The notes: generated by a model not told the origin, from the letters alone. Positions 18,783 through 29,074 are shown, counted from the first letter of the stretch. The stretch: 64,000 nucleotides of DNA from Chrysophaeum taylorii (GCA_029834535.1 JAQMWT010000314.1:434001-498000); one strand, 5' to 3'. Translations and numbers: made by a program.

Positions 18783-20027
18783 CTTCTTCTCCCAGGGTAA
18801 GGAACATCATTCATCAACAACGAGGAGCTTTGAATAAATAAATAAATAAATAAATAAATAGCCACGTACGTTTTGGCTCTGGCAGGAGCCGATGAAAAAA
18901 AAGTAATTGATTGAAAAAACCACAAAAAAGGACGCCGCGATCCGCCGACGGCATCGTCGATCGGGAGCGAGGCGGCCAGCTACCGAGAGAGGAGTCCCGA
19001 GGGCACGCGAATTTGAGCGCAAGCTTGGGGGTTTCAGAAGACGGGTCGACACGAGGAAGAAGACAAATTCGGGGAGGCGAGGGTACACTCGACAATCTGG
19101 ACCTTGTTGGCAAGGCCTCCTTTGAGGAGGCAACGCGCCGCGGGAGGAGATTGGTGCGGAGGCCGCGAATCCTCGAGAATCACCCGCAACTAAAGACGAG
19201 GAGGCGGCAGCACCAACCGGCGCATCTCGTTGCCGGTCCGTAAAGAAACGTCGCCGAGTATCGGGACCGCGAAGCTCGGCAGCGGCGGCGACGTTCTGGA
19301 GCTCGGTCATCGTCGAGTTACCTCGCGCTCCAACGACATAAGAGTGCGGGTGCCGTCCGGCACGACTCGAACGAGGTAGGCCGCGCCAAGCTTCGCACAG
19401 ATCGACAATCGAGAACCAGAGATGACGCCGTCGCCCTCGTCGTCGACGAAGCGCGCGAAGTTTTTGTCGCGCGCGCGCGCGATCGGGCATCGAGGGCCCG
19501 TACGGTAGGTGCTGGCCGCCTTCCAGAGAGTCGAAGGGGGTGCGATCGTCGGGCCGTCCGGATATCGGCTGAAGTTGCTTTTAAGAACGCGGAGGAATCG
19601 CCAGAGGCCCGCAACTTTGCGTTGGTGTGATGGGTAAGCTTTGTCCACGACCCGTCAGCACCTTGAGATTTCCCCGCCGAAGGCGTTGTGCGTACTGATG
19701 ATGGCCCCCAGGACTGGCGGTGTTAAACATGGGTTTTTTTTTTTTCCTCTTGTCGTCGTGACAAAAAGGGTCGCGTCGACGTCGGATGCTCGCAGAGCAC
19801 GACGGTGATGTCCACGGGGGATGAGTCGCCACTCGCGATCGTGAGAGATAGGACTCGCTTTGCCGTCGTCGTCGCGCGCCTTTTGCTTGAGCATGGTGCT
19901 GAAGCGGGTCAACGAGAGAACGGTGGCGTGACAAAACGGTAGTGCGTCGCTGTCTCCTCGCGCCTGATGCTCGCGGGCGACGCGGACGTCGAAAAGCCCA
20001 CGAACGAGGGTTTTTTTTTTGCGATGA

Positions 20028-20218
<191 letters not shown>

Positions 20219-20235
20219 GTGCGAAATCAGATATC

Positions 20236-20272
20236 CACCACCACCACCACCACCACCACCACCACCACCACC
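20236..20272 (+). repeat. CAC trinucleotide run
   Basis: About twelve CAC/CCA units immediately after the TTTC tract. Confidence 0.9.
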
Positions 20273-20466
20273 GAGGTGTGAGTGTCGGTGTGTCTAGTCG
20301 CACGTCTATGCAAGCCTAGGAGGCTGTGGTGAGGTCGCTCGCGGGCCGCAGCACGGTTCGCGCGCGAAAGAGAGGGGAAAACTGGAACTCTCCTCCTCTT
20401 CAACACTCCCGTGCCGACAGGAAAAAAAACACGACGACGAGAAACACGGAGATAGACTTTTTTTTT

Positions 20467-21906
20467 CTAACTGTAGGAAAACCAGGTCGACTCGGCCGAG
20501 GTGCGCCAGTAGGAGAGGAGGGCTTTGACGTCGTCGTGGCCCGTTTCTTCGGAGCCGTAGTTGCGAATGCCGCGCTTGAAGGCGTCGAGGTCGAGGGTGC
20601 CCTGGGCGGCGTCGTCGAGGGTGGCGAAGGTCGAGAGCGCGGCAGCAGCGAGCTTGGCGTCGGAGTCTTTGACGGCGAGCACAAAATCCAACGGTGATAT
20701 TTTACCGCAGTCTCGGCGGTCGAACCTCCTAAACAAGTTGGCCAAAAAGACGTCGCCAAATATTTGACTGTTCTGGAGGTCGGCGAGGAGCGCGGGGCAG
20801 AGGGGTTTCGGGTCGTCGTGCTCCTCCTCCATCGCGGAATGACCCCTTCGGCGCTCGATTACGTCGTCGAAGTCGACCCCGGCCTTTTCTGCCTCGCGCC
20901 GCACGGCCCGTTCCGGAACCCCCGCGCGGAGGAGGCCCAGGAAGTAGTCGACGTCGTCTTCGTCAGAATGGACGCTGGGGGCGAGGTAGTCGAGAAGCGT
21001 GTGTTGAATGTCGTCGTAAGCTGCGAACATAACGACGGCATAGTCGTCTTTAGCTTCGACGACGTACGCTTCGTACCAGACTCTGTCGACGAGGTAGACG
21101 GCACGGACGGGGGATCCGGGTTCGAGGGAGAGTTCGGGGCCCTCGGGAGCGGGAGAAGGATCGACCGGCACGGCGAGGGACCGGAGTTCGGGGCCGCAGA
21201 CCTCGAGTTCGACGTCGTCGTATCCGACGACCGCGACTCTCGCGCGTTTCTCGTCCCATTCGACCACGCGTACCGGTGCCCACAGCGGCTCGAGGAACGC
21301 TTCGCAGACAGGCCATCTCTCGGAGCTTTCGAGGGCCGCCATCCACGCCGGGGGTGCCCTATCCTCCTCTTCTTCCTCGACGAGCGAAACGCGCTCGGCC
21401 GAAGCGCGACGCGCGCGCACTACTATGGGGCCGAGCTCGATTTCTTCGACGCGAACGCTTTCTTCGGACTGGCGCCGCGCAACCACAGTAGTCGCGGCGA
21501 CCGACCTGCGGACTTCCCTACCGACTCCGAACCGGCCCAACGTCGCGAACCAAAGTTCGGCCGTATTCTCCGACGGCGCCAGCATCGTCACCTCCCCGAC
21601 GACCGCGAGCCGTCGCCCATCTCGCACGATCTCGCACCCACGGGTCGCGACGCGCCCCTTCAACACACCCTTCTTGAAGTACCGCACCTCGCCACTTCCC
21701 AGCACCTCGAACCACCGCGTCTGCCACTGCGCCGGCGCGAACAGCTTTTTGTGCCGCCCGCGCCCGCGCTTCTTCAGGTATCCCGACAGCACCACGGTGC
21801 TCGCTTCGCGACGGGTTGCGAGCGTCGCCTGCGCCGCCCGCTCGAGCGCACCGAGCTGCGCGGCCAACGCGCTCTTCTCGAGCCAAGACTCCTCGACTTC
21901 CGTCAT
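20467..21906 (-). CDS. PH domain / Tudor-like / EF-hand-like protein
   Basis: 479 residues, no intron needed. Residues about 40-135 are a PH domain: VVLSGYLKKRGRG, WQTRWFEVLGSGEVRYFKK and the terminal helix ELWFATLGRFG. Two Tudor/SMN-like barrels follow: about 205-245 (WAPVRVVEWDEKRARVAVVG YDDVE) and 265-312 (GSPVRAVYLVDRVWYEAYVV, MFAAYDDIQ). The C-terminal 110 residues look like an EF-hand pair with one recognisable loop, FDRRDCGKISPLDFVLAV, in which some calcium ligands are non-standard. PH domains bind phosphoinositides; Tudor domains bind methylated Arg or Lys. The combination suggests a scaffold, but no function is known. Upstream lie GGGTTTAA and AAGGGTTAGGGG. Confidence 0.7.
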   Translation of the reverse strand: MTEVEESWLEKSALAAQLGALERAAQATLATRREASTVVLSGYLKKRGRGRHKKLFAPAQWQTRWFEVLGSGEVRYFKKGVLKGRVATRGCEIVRDGRRLAVVGEVTMLAPSENTAELWFATLGRFGVGREVRRSVAATTVVARRQSEESVRVEEIELGPIVVRARRASAERVSLVEEEEEDRAPPAWMAALESSERWPVCEAFLEPLWAPVRVVEWDEKRARVAVVGYDDVELEVCGPELRSLAVPVDPSPAPEGPELSLEPGSPVRAVYLVDRVWYEAYVVEAKDDYAVVMFAAYDDIQHTLLDYLAPSVHSDEDDVDYFLGLLRAGVPERAVRREAEKAGVDFDDVIERRRGHSAMEEEHDDPKPLCPALLADLQNSQIFGDVFLANLFRRFDRRDCGKISPLDFVLAVKDSDAKLAAAALSTFATLDDAAQGTLDLDAFKRGIRNYGSEETGHDDVKALLSYWRTSAESTWFSYS

Positions 21907-22975
21907 CTTCTTCTTGCCACTACTCGAATAAGGGAGGGTTTAAGGAGTAAACTCAATAATGGATAAGGGTTAGGGGACTCGAATTAAGGATCGGACTTTG
22001 TTATTCCAAAAAGTGCTATCTATCATCATCATCCGGATTTTCCAGTCATACATACGCCTTTTTTTATTATATTATAGCGCCCCAAAACAAGTGCAGTCAC
22101 TTCTCCGGCGCTACGACTTCGATCGACTCAAATATCGGCGTTATTACCAACAAGCAGGGTGATCTTCTTTTCGTTCTCTGTACATGTGCCTTGACCACGT
22201 ACGTAATGATGGCGTGTTCAAAGATCGGGACCGCGTATGAATTTTCAATGAGACGAAGAAGCAAGACGACGATGTACTCTCTCTCTGGACGTCGTCGTTA
22301 CAACGCAAAACGCGGTATCGAGGATAAAAAAGTCGCGCTCGAAGAAGATAACTTTACCGCGTTATGCAGACGAGGTGGCGTCTCCGTTTTCCGATCGTCG
22401 CGCTGTTAATATGAAGACGCCCCGGCTCATCAAGCGCCCTTTGCTTGCTGCCAGATGGGGTATGAAAAAAAAAGTCCACGCGGACGACCGCCAAGCAGGG
22501 ATCCAAAGAGAGTCGAAATCCGACGAGATACTGGAAGAACACATTGCCAAGCAAGGCATACTCTCAAACAACGACCCCGTAGCAGCCTACGATGGTGCCG
22601 ACCTTCCCAGGCGACAGTCCCCATATACCTGTTGTGGCGACGACGTTCAAATACCTGGGCTCGGTACTCTCACGAAACTGTAGTGATTCTGAGGAAAGTC
22701 CCAGGGGTAATCCCGATGTCTCTCAAGACCATCCACCTTTCTACGGCCAAACTCCCGATATCTCACGCGCCACAACGGCGCTGGGATGAACACCCCATCA
22801 TGGCGCTCGCTTCTCGGTAGTTTAGTTCCAGGCGAGGCGGCCGAAGTTCTCTATTCGTGTCGCGCATGTCATCAACAACAACGAACGAACGATACGTAAA
22901 GTGGCTTCTCCTCCCGCCCGGTTAAAAAAAAAGAAAAGTTATAATGAATACGATAACAACAGGTACACGGCTCGC
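21907..22975. other. Spacer with a possible LINE reverse-transcriptase scrap
   Basis: No gene. A plus-strand piece at about 22592-22720 reads HIPVVATTFKYLGSVLSRN, which resembles the conserved FKYLGS block at the end of non-LTR retrotransposon reverse transcriptases. It is isolated and short, so only a fragment is claimed. Confidence 0.3.
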
Positions 22976-23011
22976 AAGAAGAAGAAGAAGAAGAAGAAGA
23001 AGAAGAAGAAG
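22976..23011 (+). repeat. GAA microsatellite
   Basis: About twelve GAA units ending two bases from the stop codon of the minus-strand ankyrin gene, so in its 3' UTR. Confidence 0.9.
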
Positions 23012-23012
23012 G

Positions 23013-23672
23013 CTATTTGATGTAGACGGGGGGGTAGCGCCTGTCGGGGCCGTTGTACCTCGGGGCGTGGCCGCGACGCGGGCTGAAGGCGGCGGCGTCG
23101 GCATCGGCGAGGTATTCGAGGAGGATGTCAACAACGTTGGGGCGGCCCCCGAGCCTGGCGACGTCTACGGGCGCCTCGCCGTCGGCAGTCTTGTGGTGAA
23201 TGTCGGCGCCGTTCTTGAGCAAGACCTTGACGACGGCGGCGTGGCCCCGCCAGCAGGCGACGAGGAGGGGCGTCCAGCCCTGGTCCTGGGCGTGATTGAG
23301 ATCGGCGCCGCAGTCTATGAGGAGTCGGACGACGTCCACGTGACCAGAAGCGCACGCGAGGTACAAGGGACTCGCGCCGTCCGAGGAGGTATGGCGGACG
23401 TTGGCGCCGTGCAAAATCAACATGCGGCAGAGCGTGACGTTCCCCGCCATGCACGTGACCACCAAGGGCGTCGTCGGCGCGGCTTCGTCGACGGCAGCCC
23501 CGTTGTTGATCAGCAGCCGCGCGACGGCGACGTGGCCGCCCACGCACGCGTGAACGAGGGCCGACACCCCGCAGGCGTCGCGGGCGTTCGCGTTGTTCCT
23601 CAGCGCGCGCCGGGCCTCCTCGACGCGCCCCTCCGCGCACGCCTCGATGAGCGTCGTCACCTTTGACGTCAT
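23013..23672 (-). CDS. Ankyrin-repeat protein
   Basis: 219 residues composed almost wholly of six ankyrin repeats: TLIEACAEGRVEEARRAL, ALVHACVGGHVAVARLLI, PLVVTCMAGNVTLCRMLI, PLYLACASGHVDVVRLLI, PLLVACWRGHAAVVKVLL and APVDVARLGGRPNVVDILL. The C-terminal 25 residues are basic and Tyr/Pro-rich. There is no other domain, so a protein-binding adaptor role is all that can be said. Its ATG lies one nucleotide after the stop codon of the upstream chitinase gene on the same strand (TAA-T-ATG), leaving no room for its own promoter or 5' UTR unless these lie within the chitinase gene. Confidence 0.88.
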   Translation of the reverse strand: MTSKVTTLIEACAEGRVEEARRALRNNANARDACGVSALVHACVGGHVAVARLLINNGAAVDEAAPTTPLVVTCMAGNVTLCRMLILHGANVRHTSSDGASPLYLACASGHVDVVRLLIDCGADLNHAQDQGWTPLLVACWRGHAAVVKVLLKNGADIHHKTADGEAPVDVARLGGRPNVVDILLEYLADADAAAFSPRRGHAPRYNGPDRRYPPVYIK

Positions 23673-23673
23673 A

Positions 23674-24696
23674 TTAGAGTTCTTGAGGAGTTGTGTGCTT
23701 CTTCTTCAATACCCGCTTGCCGCGCCGCTGGAGCGCCGCCGTGATTGCGAGGAGAAGGGAGAAGGAGGGGGTGGGGCACGTCTGTAGGTGCGTGACGGGG
23801 CCGTGGGTGACGGGGGCGACGCGGCAGTCCTGTCCTACTTCCCATATCATGAGGCCCTTCAAGCCGGAGTCGATAGCGAGGTCGACCTTGGCTTGGATGG
23901 TGGAAACGCCGTTGAAGCTGAGACCATCGACGTCGTCCTCGTCGGGCGGAAGGTCGGGGTGGGCCTGGATGATGTCCTCGTAGGATTTCCAGGTTCCCCC
24001 AGAATCTCGACCGTAGAAGGGGACGCCGAGCGTCGCGCAGCAGGAGCCAAACCGGGAGACGGCGGTCGCTGCGGCCTTTTGCGCGAGCGACATGGGAGCG
24101 TGACCCTCCGGGCCGGTGTGGTCGTAGCTCATCGAATGGAGGAGCGACGCAACACCCGGAGCAAACGCGAGCATGCGCTCTTGGCGGCCGTCCGGATAAT
24201 ACGCGAGCGTCACGATCTTGCCCGACGGCGCCAGAGCGTCTCTCGTCTCCCGCACCAGTCGTTCGAGGCCCGCGTAGTCGTCGTCGATCTCGTGCGCCGG
24301 CAGATAACCCTGGCCCATCCGATACCCAGGATATTCCCAGTTGTAGTCGACTCCGTCGAATCCGTAGCCGTCCAACAGCTTGACCACCGACGAGACGAAC
24401 CCCTTCCGGAGCTTTGGCTTGCGGACCATCGCTGAAAACCCGGCCGACCGCCCGTTTCCCCCAAAGCACACCAGCAACCGCGTCCCGAATTTCGCGGCCG
24501 CGGCCTTGGCCTCCTCGAGGAGCTCGCGCCGCGGGAGCCTGTCGAGCGCCGTGATCGCCTTTGACCCGGGCGTCCCCACCTCCAGCGAGAAGAATATGAG
24601 GTGCGACACGTGGGAGCAGATCACCTCCCAGTTCGCGCCCTCGTACCGCCACTCCGGCAGGTACGCGACGACGGCGAATTCATCAATGTCACCCAT
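23674..24696 (-). CDS. GH18 chitinase-like glycosidase
   Basis: 340 residues. The GH18 barrel is clear: VVAYLPEWRY, HLIFFSLEV, LLVCFGGNGRSAGFSAMV (the SxGG-like strand), the catalytic strand GYGFDGVDYNWEYPG, IVTLAYYPDG, SMSYDHTG, LGVPFYGRD and GLMIWEVGQD. The catalytic motif DxxDxDxE is DGVDYNWE: the acid Glu is kept but the third Asp is Asn. That Asp normally orients the substrate N-acetyl group, so activity may be altered. No signal peptide is visible, which is unusual for a chitinase, though the C-terminus has a hydrophobic stretch (SFSLLLAITAAL) and a basic tail. The divergent DGAT2 gene starts 68 bp away. Confidence 0.9.
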   Translation of the reverse strand: MGDIDEFAVVAYLPEWRYEGANWEVICSHVSHLIFFSLEVGTPGSKAITALDRLPRRELLEEAKAAAAKFGTRLLVCFGGNGRSAGFSAMVRKPKLRKGFVSSVVKLLDGYGFDGVDYNWEYPGYRMGQGYLPAHEIDDDYAGLERLVRETRDALAPSGKIVTLAYYPDGRQERMLAFAPGVASLLHSMSYDHTGPEGHAPMSLAQKAAATAVSRFGSCCATLGVPFYGRDSGGTWKSYEDIIQAHPDLPPDEDDVDGLSFNGVSTIQAKVDLAIDSGLKGLMIWEVGQDCRVAPVTHGPVTHLQTCPTPSFSLLLAITAALQRRGKRVLKKKHTTPQEL

Positions 24697-24764
24697 GCAT
24701 GATATATGCGCCCTGCGCTCGGGGTAAAAAAAAGGTTTTTAAAAAAACCAACCAACCAACCAAA
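24697..24764. promoter_or_regulatory. 68-bp divergent intergenic region
   Basis: Between the ATGs of the GH18 gene (minus) and the DGAT2 gene (plus). It ends in ACCAACCAACCAACCAAA just before the DGAT2 ATG. No TATA box is evident. Confidence 0.5.
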
Positions 24765-25778
24765 ATGAACAGTGCTGATCTCTATCCCTGCGAGGTGGAG
24801 GCGTCGTGGCTCGTGCCCCTCGGGAAGCAAGCGCGGATTCGCATCGCCTGGATCTACGTGACCCTGTTCTGCTCGCTGTTCTACCTGATCCCGGGCCTGG
24901 GGCTTGGCGTCGTCCTGTTGGCCCTCAACGGTCACCTCCAGGCCGCCGGGACGCTGGTCGTCACCTTGGTGGGCCTCTCGGTGATCCCGATGCGCGAGTG
25001 GCCAGAAGCACGGCGCGCGGGGGAGTTGTTGTACGAACTCTTCGACGTGCGGACCAACTTGAAGGCGTCCATGGTCGACGAGTGGCACGAAGAGGGCGAC
25101 CGGTACATTCTGGGGATGCATCCGCACGGGATCATTCCGTTGCAAACGTTGTTGTGGTGCGCGTTTTGCCACCAGTATTTGAGACCTGGGCCGAACCGAT
25201 CGGGACCCACGATGTACGGCTTTGGTGGTATGGCGACCGTTCTGACGCGACTGCCCGTACTCCGGACGATCCTGGGCTGGCTGAGCGGCCGTTCGGCGGA
25301 TTACAAAACTCTAAAAAAAGGAATTTTAAGCGGGAAGAACCTCTACATGCTGCCGGGCGGTCTCGCCGAGATATTCACCGCCCAGCCGGGCCACGACGTC
25401 GCCGTCTGGCGACCGAGGCGCGGCCTCTGTCGTCTCGCGCTCGAGACTGGAGCGCGACTGGTGCCCCTCTACGTCTTCGGGGGAAACGACTTCTTCGACC
25501 AGCTCGCCACCTCGGATTCTTTGATCGCGCGCTTCTCGCGCAAGTACAAGATGTCCCTCACCCTCTACTGGGGCTACCTCGGCCTCCCTATTCCTTACCA
25601 GCCTCCCAACGGCGTCGTCATCGCCTTCGGCAACCCGCTCCCCTCGCGTCGTGTTGATCACCCGACCCCCGCCGACATCGATACCCTTCATGCCGCCTAC
25701 GAAGCCGAACTCCAGAGGGTCTTCGACTTGTATAAGAAGCCAGCTGGCCGCCCCAATGCGCGCCTCAGGGTGATATAA
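24765..25778 (+). CDS. DGAT2: Type 2 diacylglycerol acyltransferase (DGAT2)
   Basis: 337 residues from ATG 24765, preceded by an A-rich context. It catalyses the last step of triacylglycerol synthesis in the ER. Two adjacent N-terminal membrane segments (IAWIYVTLFCSLFYLIPGL and VVLLALNGHL...LVVTLVGLSVI) are followed by the catalytic HPHG motif in ILGMHPHGIIPL, the PGG block in YMLPGGLAEIF, and RRGLCRLALETGARLVPLYVFGGND (family: RkGFvklAl..Ga.lVPvy.FGen). The C-terminal VVIAFGNPLPSRRV also matches. Monoacylglycerol and wax-ester-forming relatives share these motifs, but DGAT2 is the commonest in algae, which usually carry several copies. Confidence 0.9.
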   Translation: MNSADLYPCEVEASWLVPLGKQARIRIAWIYVTLFCSLFYLIPGLGLGVVLLALNGHLQAAGTLVVTLVGLSVIPMREWPEARRAGELLYELFDVRTNLKASMVDEWHEEGDRYILGMHPHGIIPLQTLLWCAFCHQYLRPGPNRSGPTMYGFGGMATVLTRLPVLRTILGWLSGRSADYKTLKKGILSGKNLYMLPGGLAEIFTAQPGHDVAVWRPRRGLCRLALETGARLVPLYVFGGNDFFDQLATSDSLIARFSRKYKMSLTLYWGYLGLPIPYQPPNGVVIAFGNPLPSRRVDHPTPADIDTLHAAYEAELQRVFDLYKKPAGRPNARLRVI

Positions 25779-26604
25779 ATATTTCGTTCGTTCTTGGTGA
25801 GGCAAGGAGGTCGTGACGAAAAAAACGAGGGGGGCGAAGACGGATTGGTGGCGCGAGTGTTAGGTGGAATCAACAAATCCTCTTCGACGTGATACGCGCG
25901 CTTATATTCCAAAGGTCGTCGTCAGCAAAAACGCGCTTTTTGCGCCTTGACACGCTTCAACGGCACACTGATAGAATACTTCTCTCCAAGCAGTAATTTT
26001 GAGTCAATATCCAATTACGTAGTACGTCGCGACCAGCTTCTCGGCGCGCAGCATTATGATGCGGAGAAAGCCGAGTCGACGACTTCAAGCAACTGGGCGT
26101 TGTGTGCTGATTCAGAAGGACTCAAGTGGTGGTTCTCCAGATACTCTCCACCAATCTTTGTCAGCGACGCGCATAAAAACGTCCCCCTTCCGCCTCTCGT
26201 CGTCCTAGTCGCGAAAAGATTATTCTCTCTCGGCGCCCCCAGTCCACCAGTGGGTGCATCTGGCAGCTCGAAGGTGTCGTTATAGATGACCAGAGCGGAC
26301 CATGTCGGCAAAACATGGGCGCCGGAAGCTCGACGCGTCCTCTCGACAGTGCACAAACTCGGGACCCCGGCGTTCACTCATTCATTCATTCATTCGGAGA
26401 AGCCCGATATTTTTTGTAGCAAACAACAGCTCGGCCGCAGGAAGGAAGAAGGTTTTAGATCGACATCCATTCGTGAGGGAGGGAGGAGCTGCATCATCAG
26501 CAGGTCGTCGTCGTTTTCGCATGAAATCAAAAGCTCCCCCCCCCCTCCCCCCTATTGCGTGTACGACGACTGTATCGGATAGTGCGCAAAAACAACAACA
26601 ACAA
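25779..26604. other. Intergenic spacer, no gene seen
   Basis: Short frames on both strands without coding bias; a TTCA run near 26382-26396 and a C-run near 26538. The 5' UTR of the Pellino gene probably lies at its end. Confidence 0.5.
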
Positions 26605-26631
26605 ATGAGGGAGGAGCTGAGCCAGTTGTGA
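26605..26631 (+). promoter_or_regulatory. Upstream ORF of eight codons before the Pellino start
   Basis: ATG at 26605 starts a frame of eight codons (MREELSQL) ending in TGA at 26629-26631, 62 bp before the main ATG. If it lies in the 5' UTR it could reduce translation of the E3 ligase. Whether it is transcribed is not known. Confidence 0.35.
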
Positions 26632-26693
26632 GGAGAAGAATAAGCACCATAGCGCCCGAGGGGCGGGTATTCCGGAGGCGGTCGGCGCGAGGC

Positions 26694-29074
26694 ATGCTCC
26701 AGCGGCTCGCGCGGAACCTGACCTCGCGCCACAGCGATGGGGAGCGCGCGTCGTCGGAGCGTGTTGCGGAGCCGTCGGCGGCGCAGGCGAGTTCGCGCGG
26801 GACGACGACGACTTTGACGCGGCGAGGTGAGTCAAAGTCGCAACGGGTTGTGTTGTCGTCGTCGGGCGTGGCGTCTCGGCCGGAGGCGGCGGCGGCGGCG
26901 GCGGCCAAGGAGGCGACGAGCGAGGCGAGGGCCGAGGCCAAGGAGGAGGGGTGTTCGGGGTTGTCGTCGGGGTTGTCGGGGTCACCATTGGGGGATTGTT
27001 CGGCGGAGGGTTCGTCGGAGCACTACAAGATGCCCGAGCTCGAGAAGTGGGTCGAAGAAAGGGGATGCGGGGAGTTCGCGGGAGCGTGCATCGACGTGTG
27101 CGCGCGCGCGCGGCGACGGGACGTGGAGAACTACGGCGCGGGCGAGCTGGCCAAGATGTGCCAGGCGCTGGGGTTTTCGTCCGAGTGGGCCGAGACCTAC
27201 GGGAAGCTGTTCGAGGACAACACGTTGGATGGATGGGTGTTTTTGGAGATCGTGGACTGGGAGGACTACGGCGAGATAGGGGTCAAGCGCGAGCACGCGG
27301 TCGCTTTGTGCGCGGTGGCCAAAGGGGTTCGCGGCGACTTCGGGTACGCGATTCCGCGCGAGTCGCGGGGCGTGCGGCGGCGCGTCCGGCTGACGGACGA
27401 GGAGGAGCAGGCGCTGCGCGAGGCCGACGAGGTCGCCGAGGAGACGGGCGAGGGAGCGGTGTACGGGCAGCTGGTAGTCCTCGGCTACAAGGAATACCGC
27501 GTGGAGGGGTCGACGTGGCACCCCGTTGGTCCCCGGAACGAAAAGTTCGAGCTCCGGCGCCGCAAGCACGCGAACGGGATTCGCCGCGCGAACGCGTATC
27601 TCCAGGCAACCGACCCCAAGGACCCGGGCGGGGCAGCGAAGAAGAAACGGTCGTCGGAAGCCTCGCACTCGGTGACGATGTCGGTCGCGGGCTCGCGGAC
27701 GGCCGACGGCAAGGTAACGGGGGCGCAGCGCGTGACGGTCGAGTACGTCCCCGACGCGCGCGAGGACATGTTCCAGCTCGGGCGGATGATCGTCCCCCAG
27801 AACGATTTCGTGGTGCGGGGCCCGCTCCACCTCGACGCGGGCGGCGTTCTCTGCGGGCCGGTGAGTCGCTACGCGTGCCGTCTCGCGTGCTCGCGCCTCG
27901 CGCCCTTCCAGTGCACCTTGTATGCGGCGGGCTTCAACAACGAGCGCGACATATTCTTGAGCGAGATGGCGCCCAAATGGCAGCTCGAGCCCGGCGAAGT
28001 AGCGGCGGACGATCCCCGAGGGCAGGAGGCGGCGCGCGCGCGAGCTCTGGACGCTCGCGCGACCGCGGCCGAGCTCGAGCCCGCGACAACAAAGGCGCCG
28101 CGCCGCCGCCTCGACTCGGGAGATGCTTCCGACGACCCCGTCGCCCAGTGGGACGCCCTCACGACCTTTGGCGTGCGCATCTGGAAACCAGAAATCGGCG
28201 CCTGGCGCGAGGTCTCGGTCCACGGCGGCGTACACGAGCCGCGCCAGAGGCCCGACGTCGCCGGCAAGCGGTACCCCGACGAGGACTCGGTACTCACAAA
28301 CGGGACCATCGTCGACCTCGCCGGCATTCAGCTCCTCTTCGAGTCGGCCGCATCGATGCGCGCCCACGAGAAGGCCAGCCGCCGCCAGGACGCCTTCGAC
28401 TCGCCGCCGGATCGCATCGTCGCGCGCTTCAACGCCCGCAGACCCCAGTGTCCCGTCCAGCTCCACACGATCCGCCTCGAGTACGACGACGAAAAACGCA
28501 AGGCCCTCACCCCCGACAGACGTCCCTACATATTCCCGGCCTGCGGCCACGTGCACGCCTTCGCGCCCGAACTCCAGTGAGTAGTGGGTGTGACGAATAT
28601 ATATCGCTGCGTTCTTCCTGACGTCGATCGTCGTGATGTCTTTTTCTTTGATTCTGCAATTCCGACCCGCTATTTTTCTTCTTCCGCCGCAGGCGCGTCC
28701 CGTGTCCCCTGTGTCGCACGAGGGGCCCCTTCGTCGAGCTCAAGCTCGAGTGGGAACCCTCGATCTGCGACGACGAACCCCAAGTCGCCTTCAACCCCTG
28801 CGGTCACATCGTCTCGGAAAGGGTCGCCCGCAAGTGGGCGTCCCTCGCCCTTCCGGACAACGCCCCCCCCAACGCCCGATACCGGCCCATCTGCCCCTTC
28901 TGCGCCAAGCCCCTCAAAGTATCAAACGGCGACCACCCCTACAACAGGATTCTCTTCCAGAGCCAGGGCGACGACGACGACGACGACGACGACGACCGCA
29001 GCCGTGCCCCCGACGACGACGCCGCCTCCAACGCGACAGAAGACCTCACCGCCGACGGACCCCCCAAGGCCTAG
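26694..29074 (+). CDS. Pellino-type E3 ubiquitin ligase with N-terminal SAM-like domain (two exons)
   Basis: 754 residues from exons 26694-28576 and 28693-29074. The 116-bp intron has GTGAGT...CGCAG ends and a phase that exactly continues the frame. After a low-complexity N-terminus, residues about 115-215 form a SAM-like helical domain (LEKWVEERG, YGKLFEDNTLDGWVFLEIVDW). From about 256 on it matches Pellino: VYGQLVVLGY, VTVEYVPDAREDMFQLGR, SRYACRLACSRLAPF, TLYAAGFNNERDIFL, GVRIWKPEIGAWREVSV, GTIVDLAGIQLLF and RRPQCPVQLHTI, which is the FHA core with its inserted wing. The RING-like part spans the intron: CGHVHAF, then CPLCRTRGPFVEL, FNPCGHIVSE and CPFCAKPL. The tail is Asp-rich. Animal Pellinos ubiquitinate IRAK kinases. 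The start could be further upstream, as the frame is open from 26628. Confidence 0.88.

Noticed and set aside
26951-28621. 556-codon plus-strand and 524-codon minus-strand frames across the Pellino exon
   Set aside because: Both are shadows of the Pellino frame, Arg/Ala-rich with no domain.
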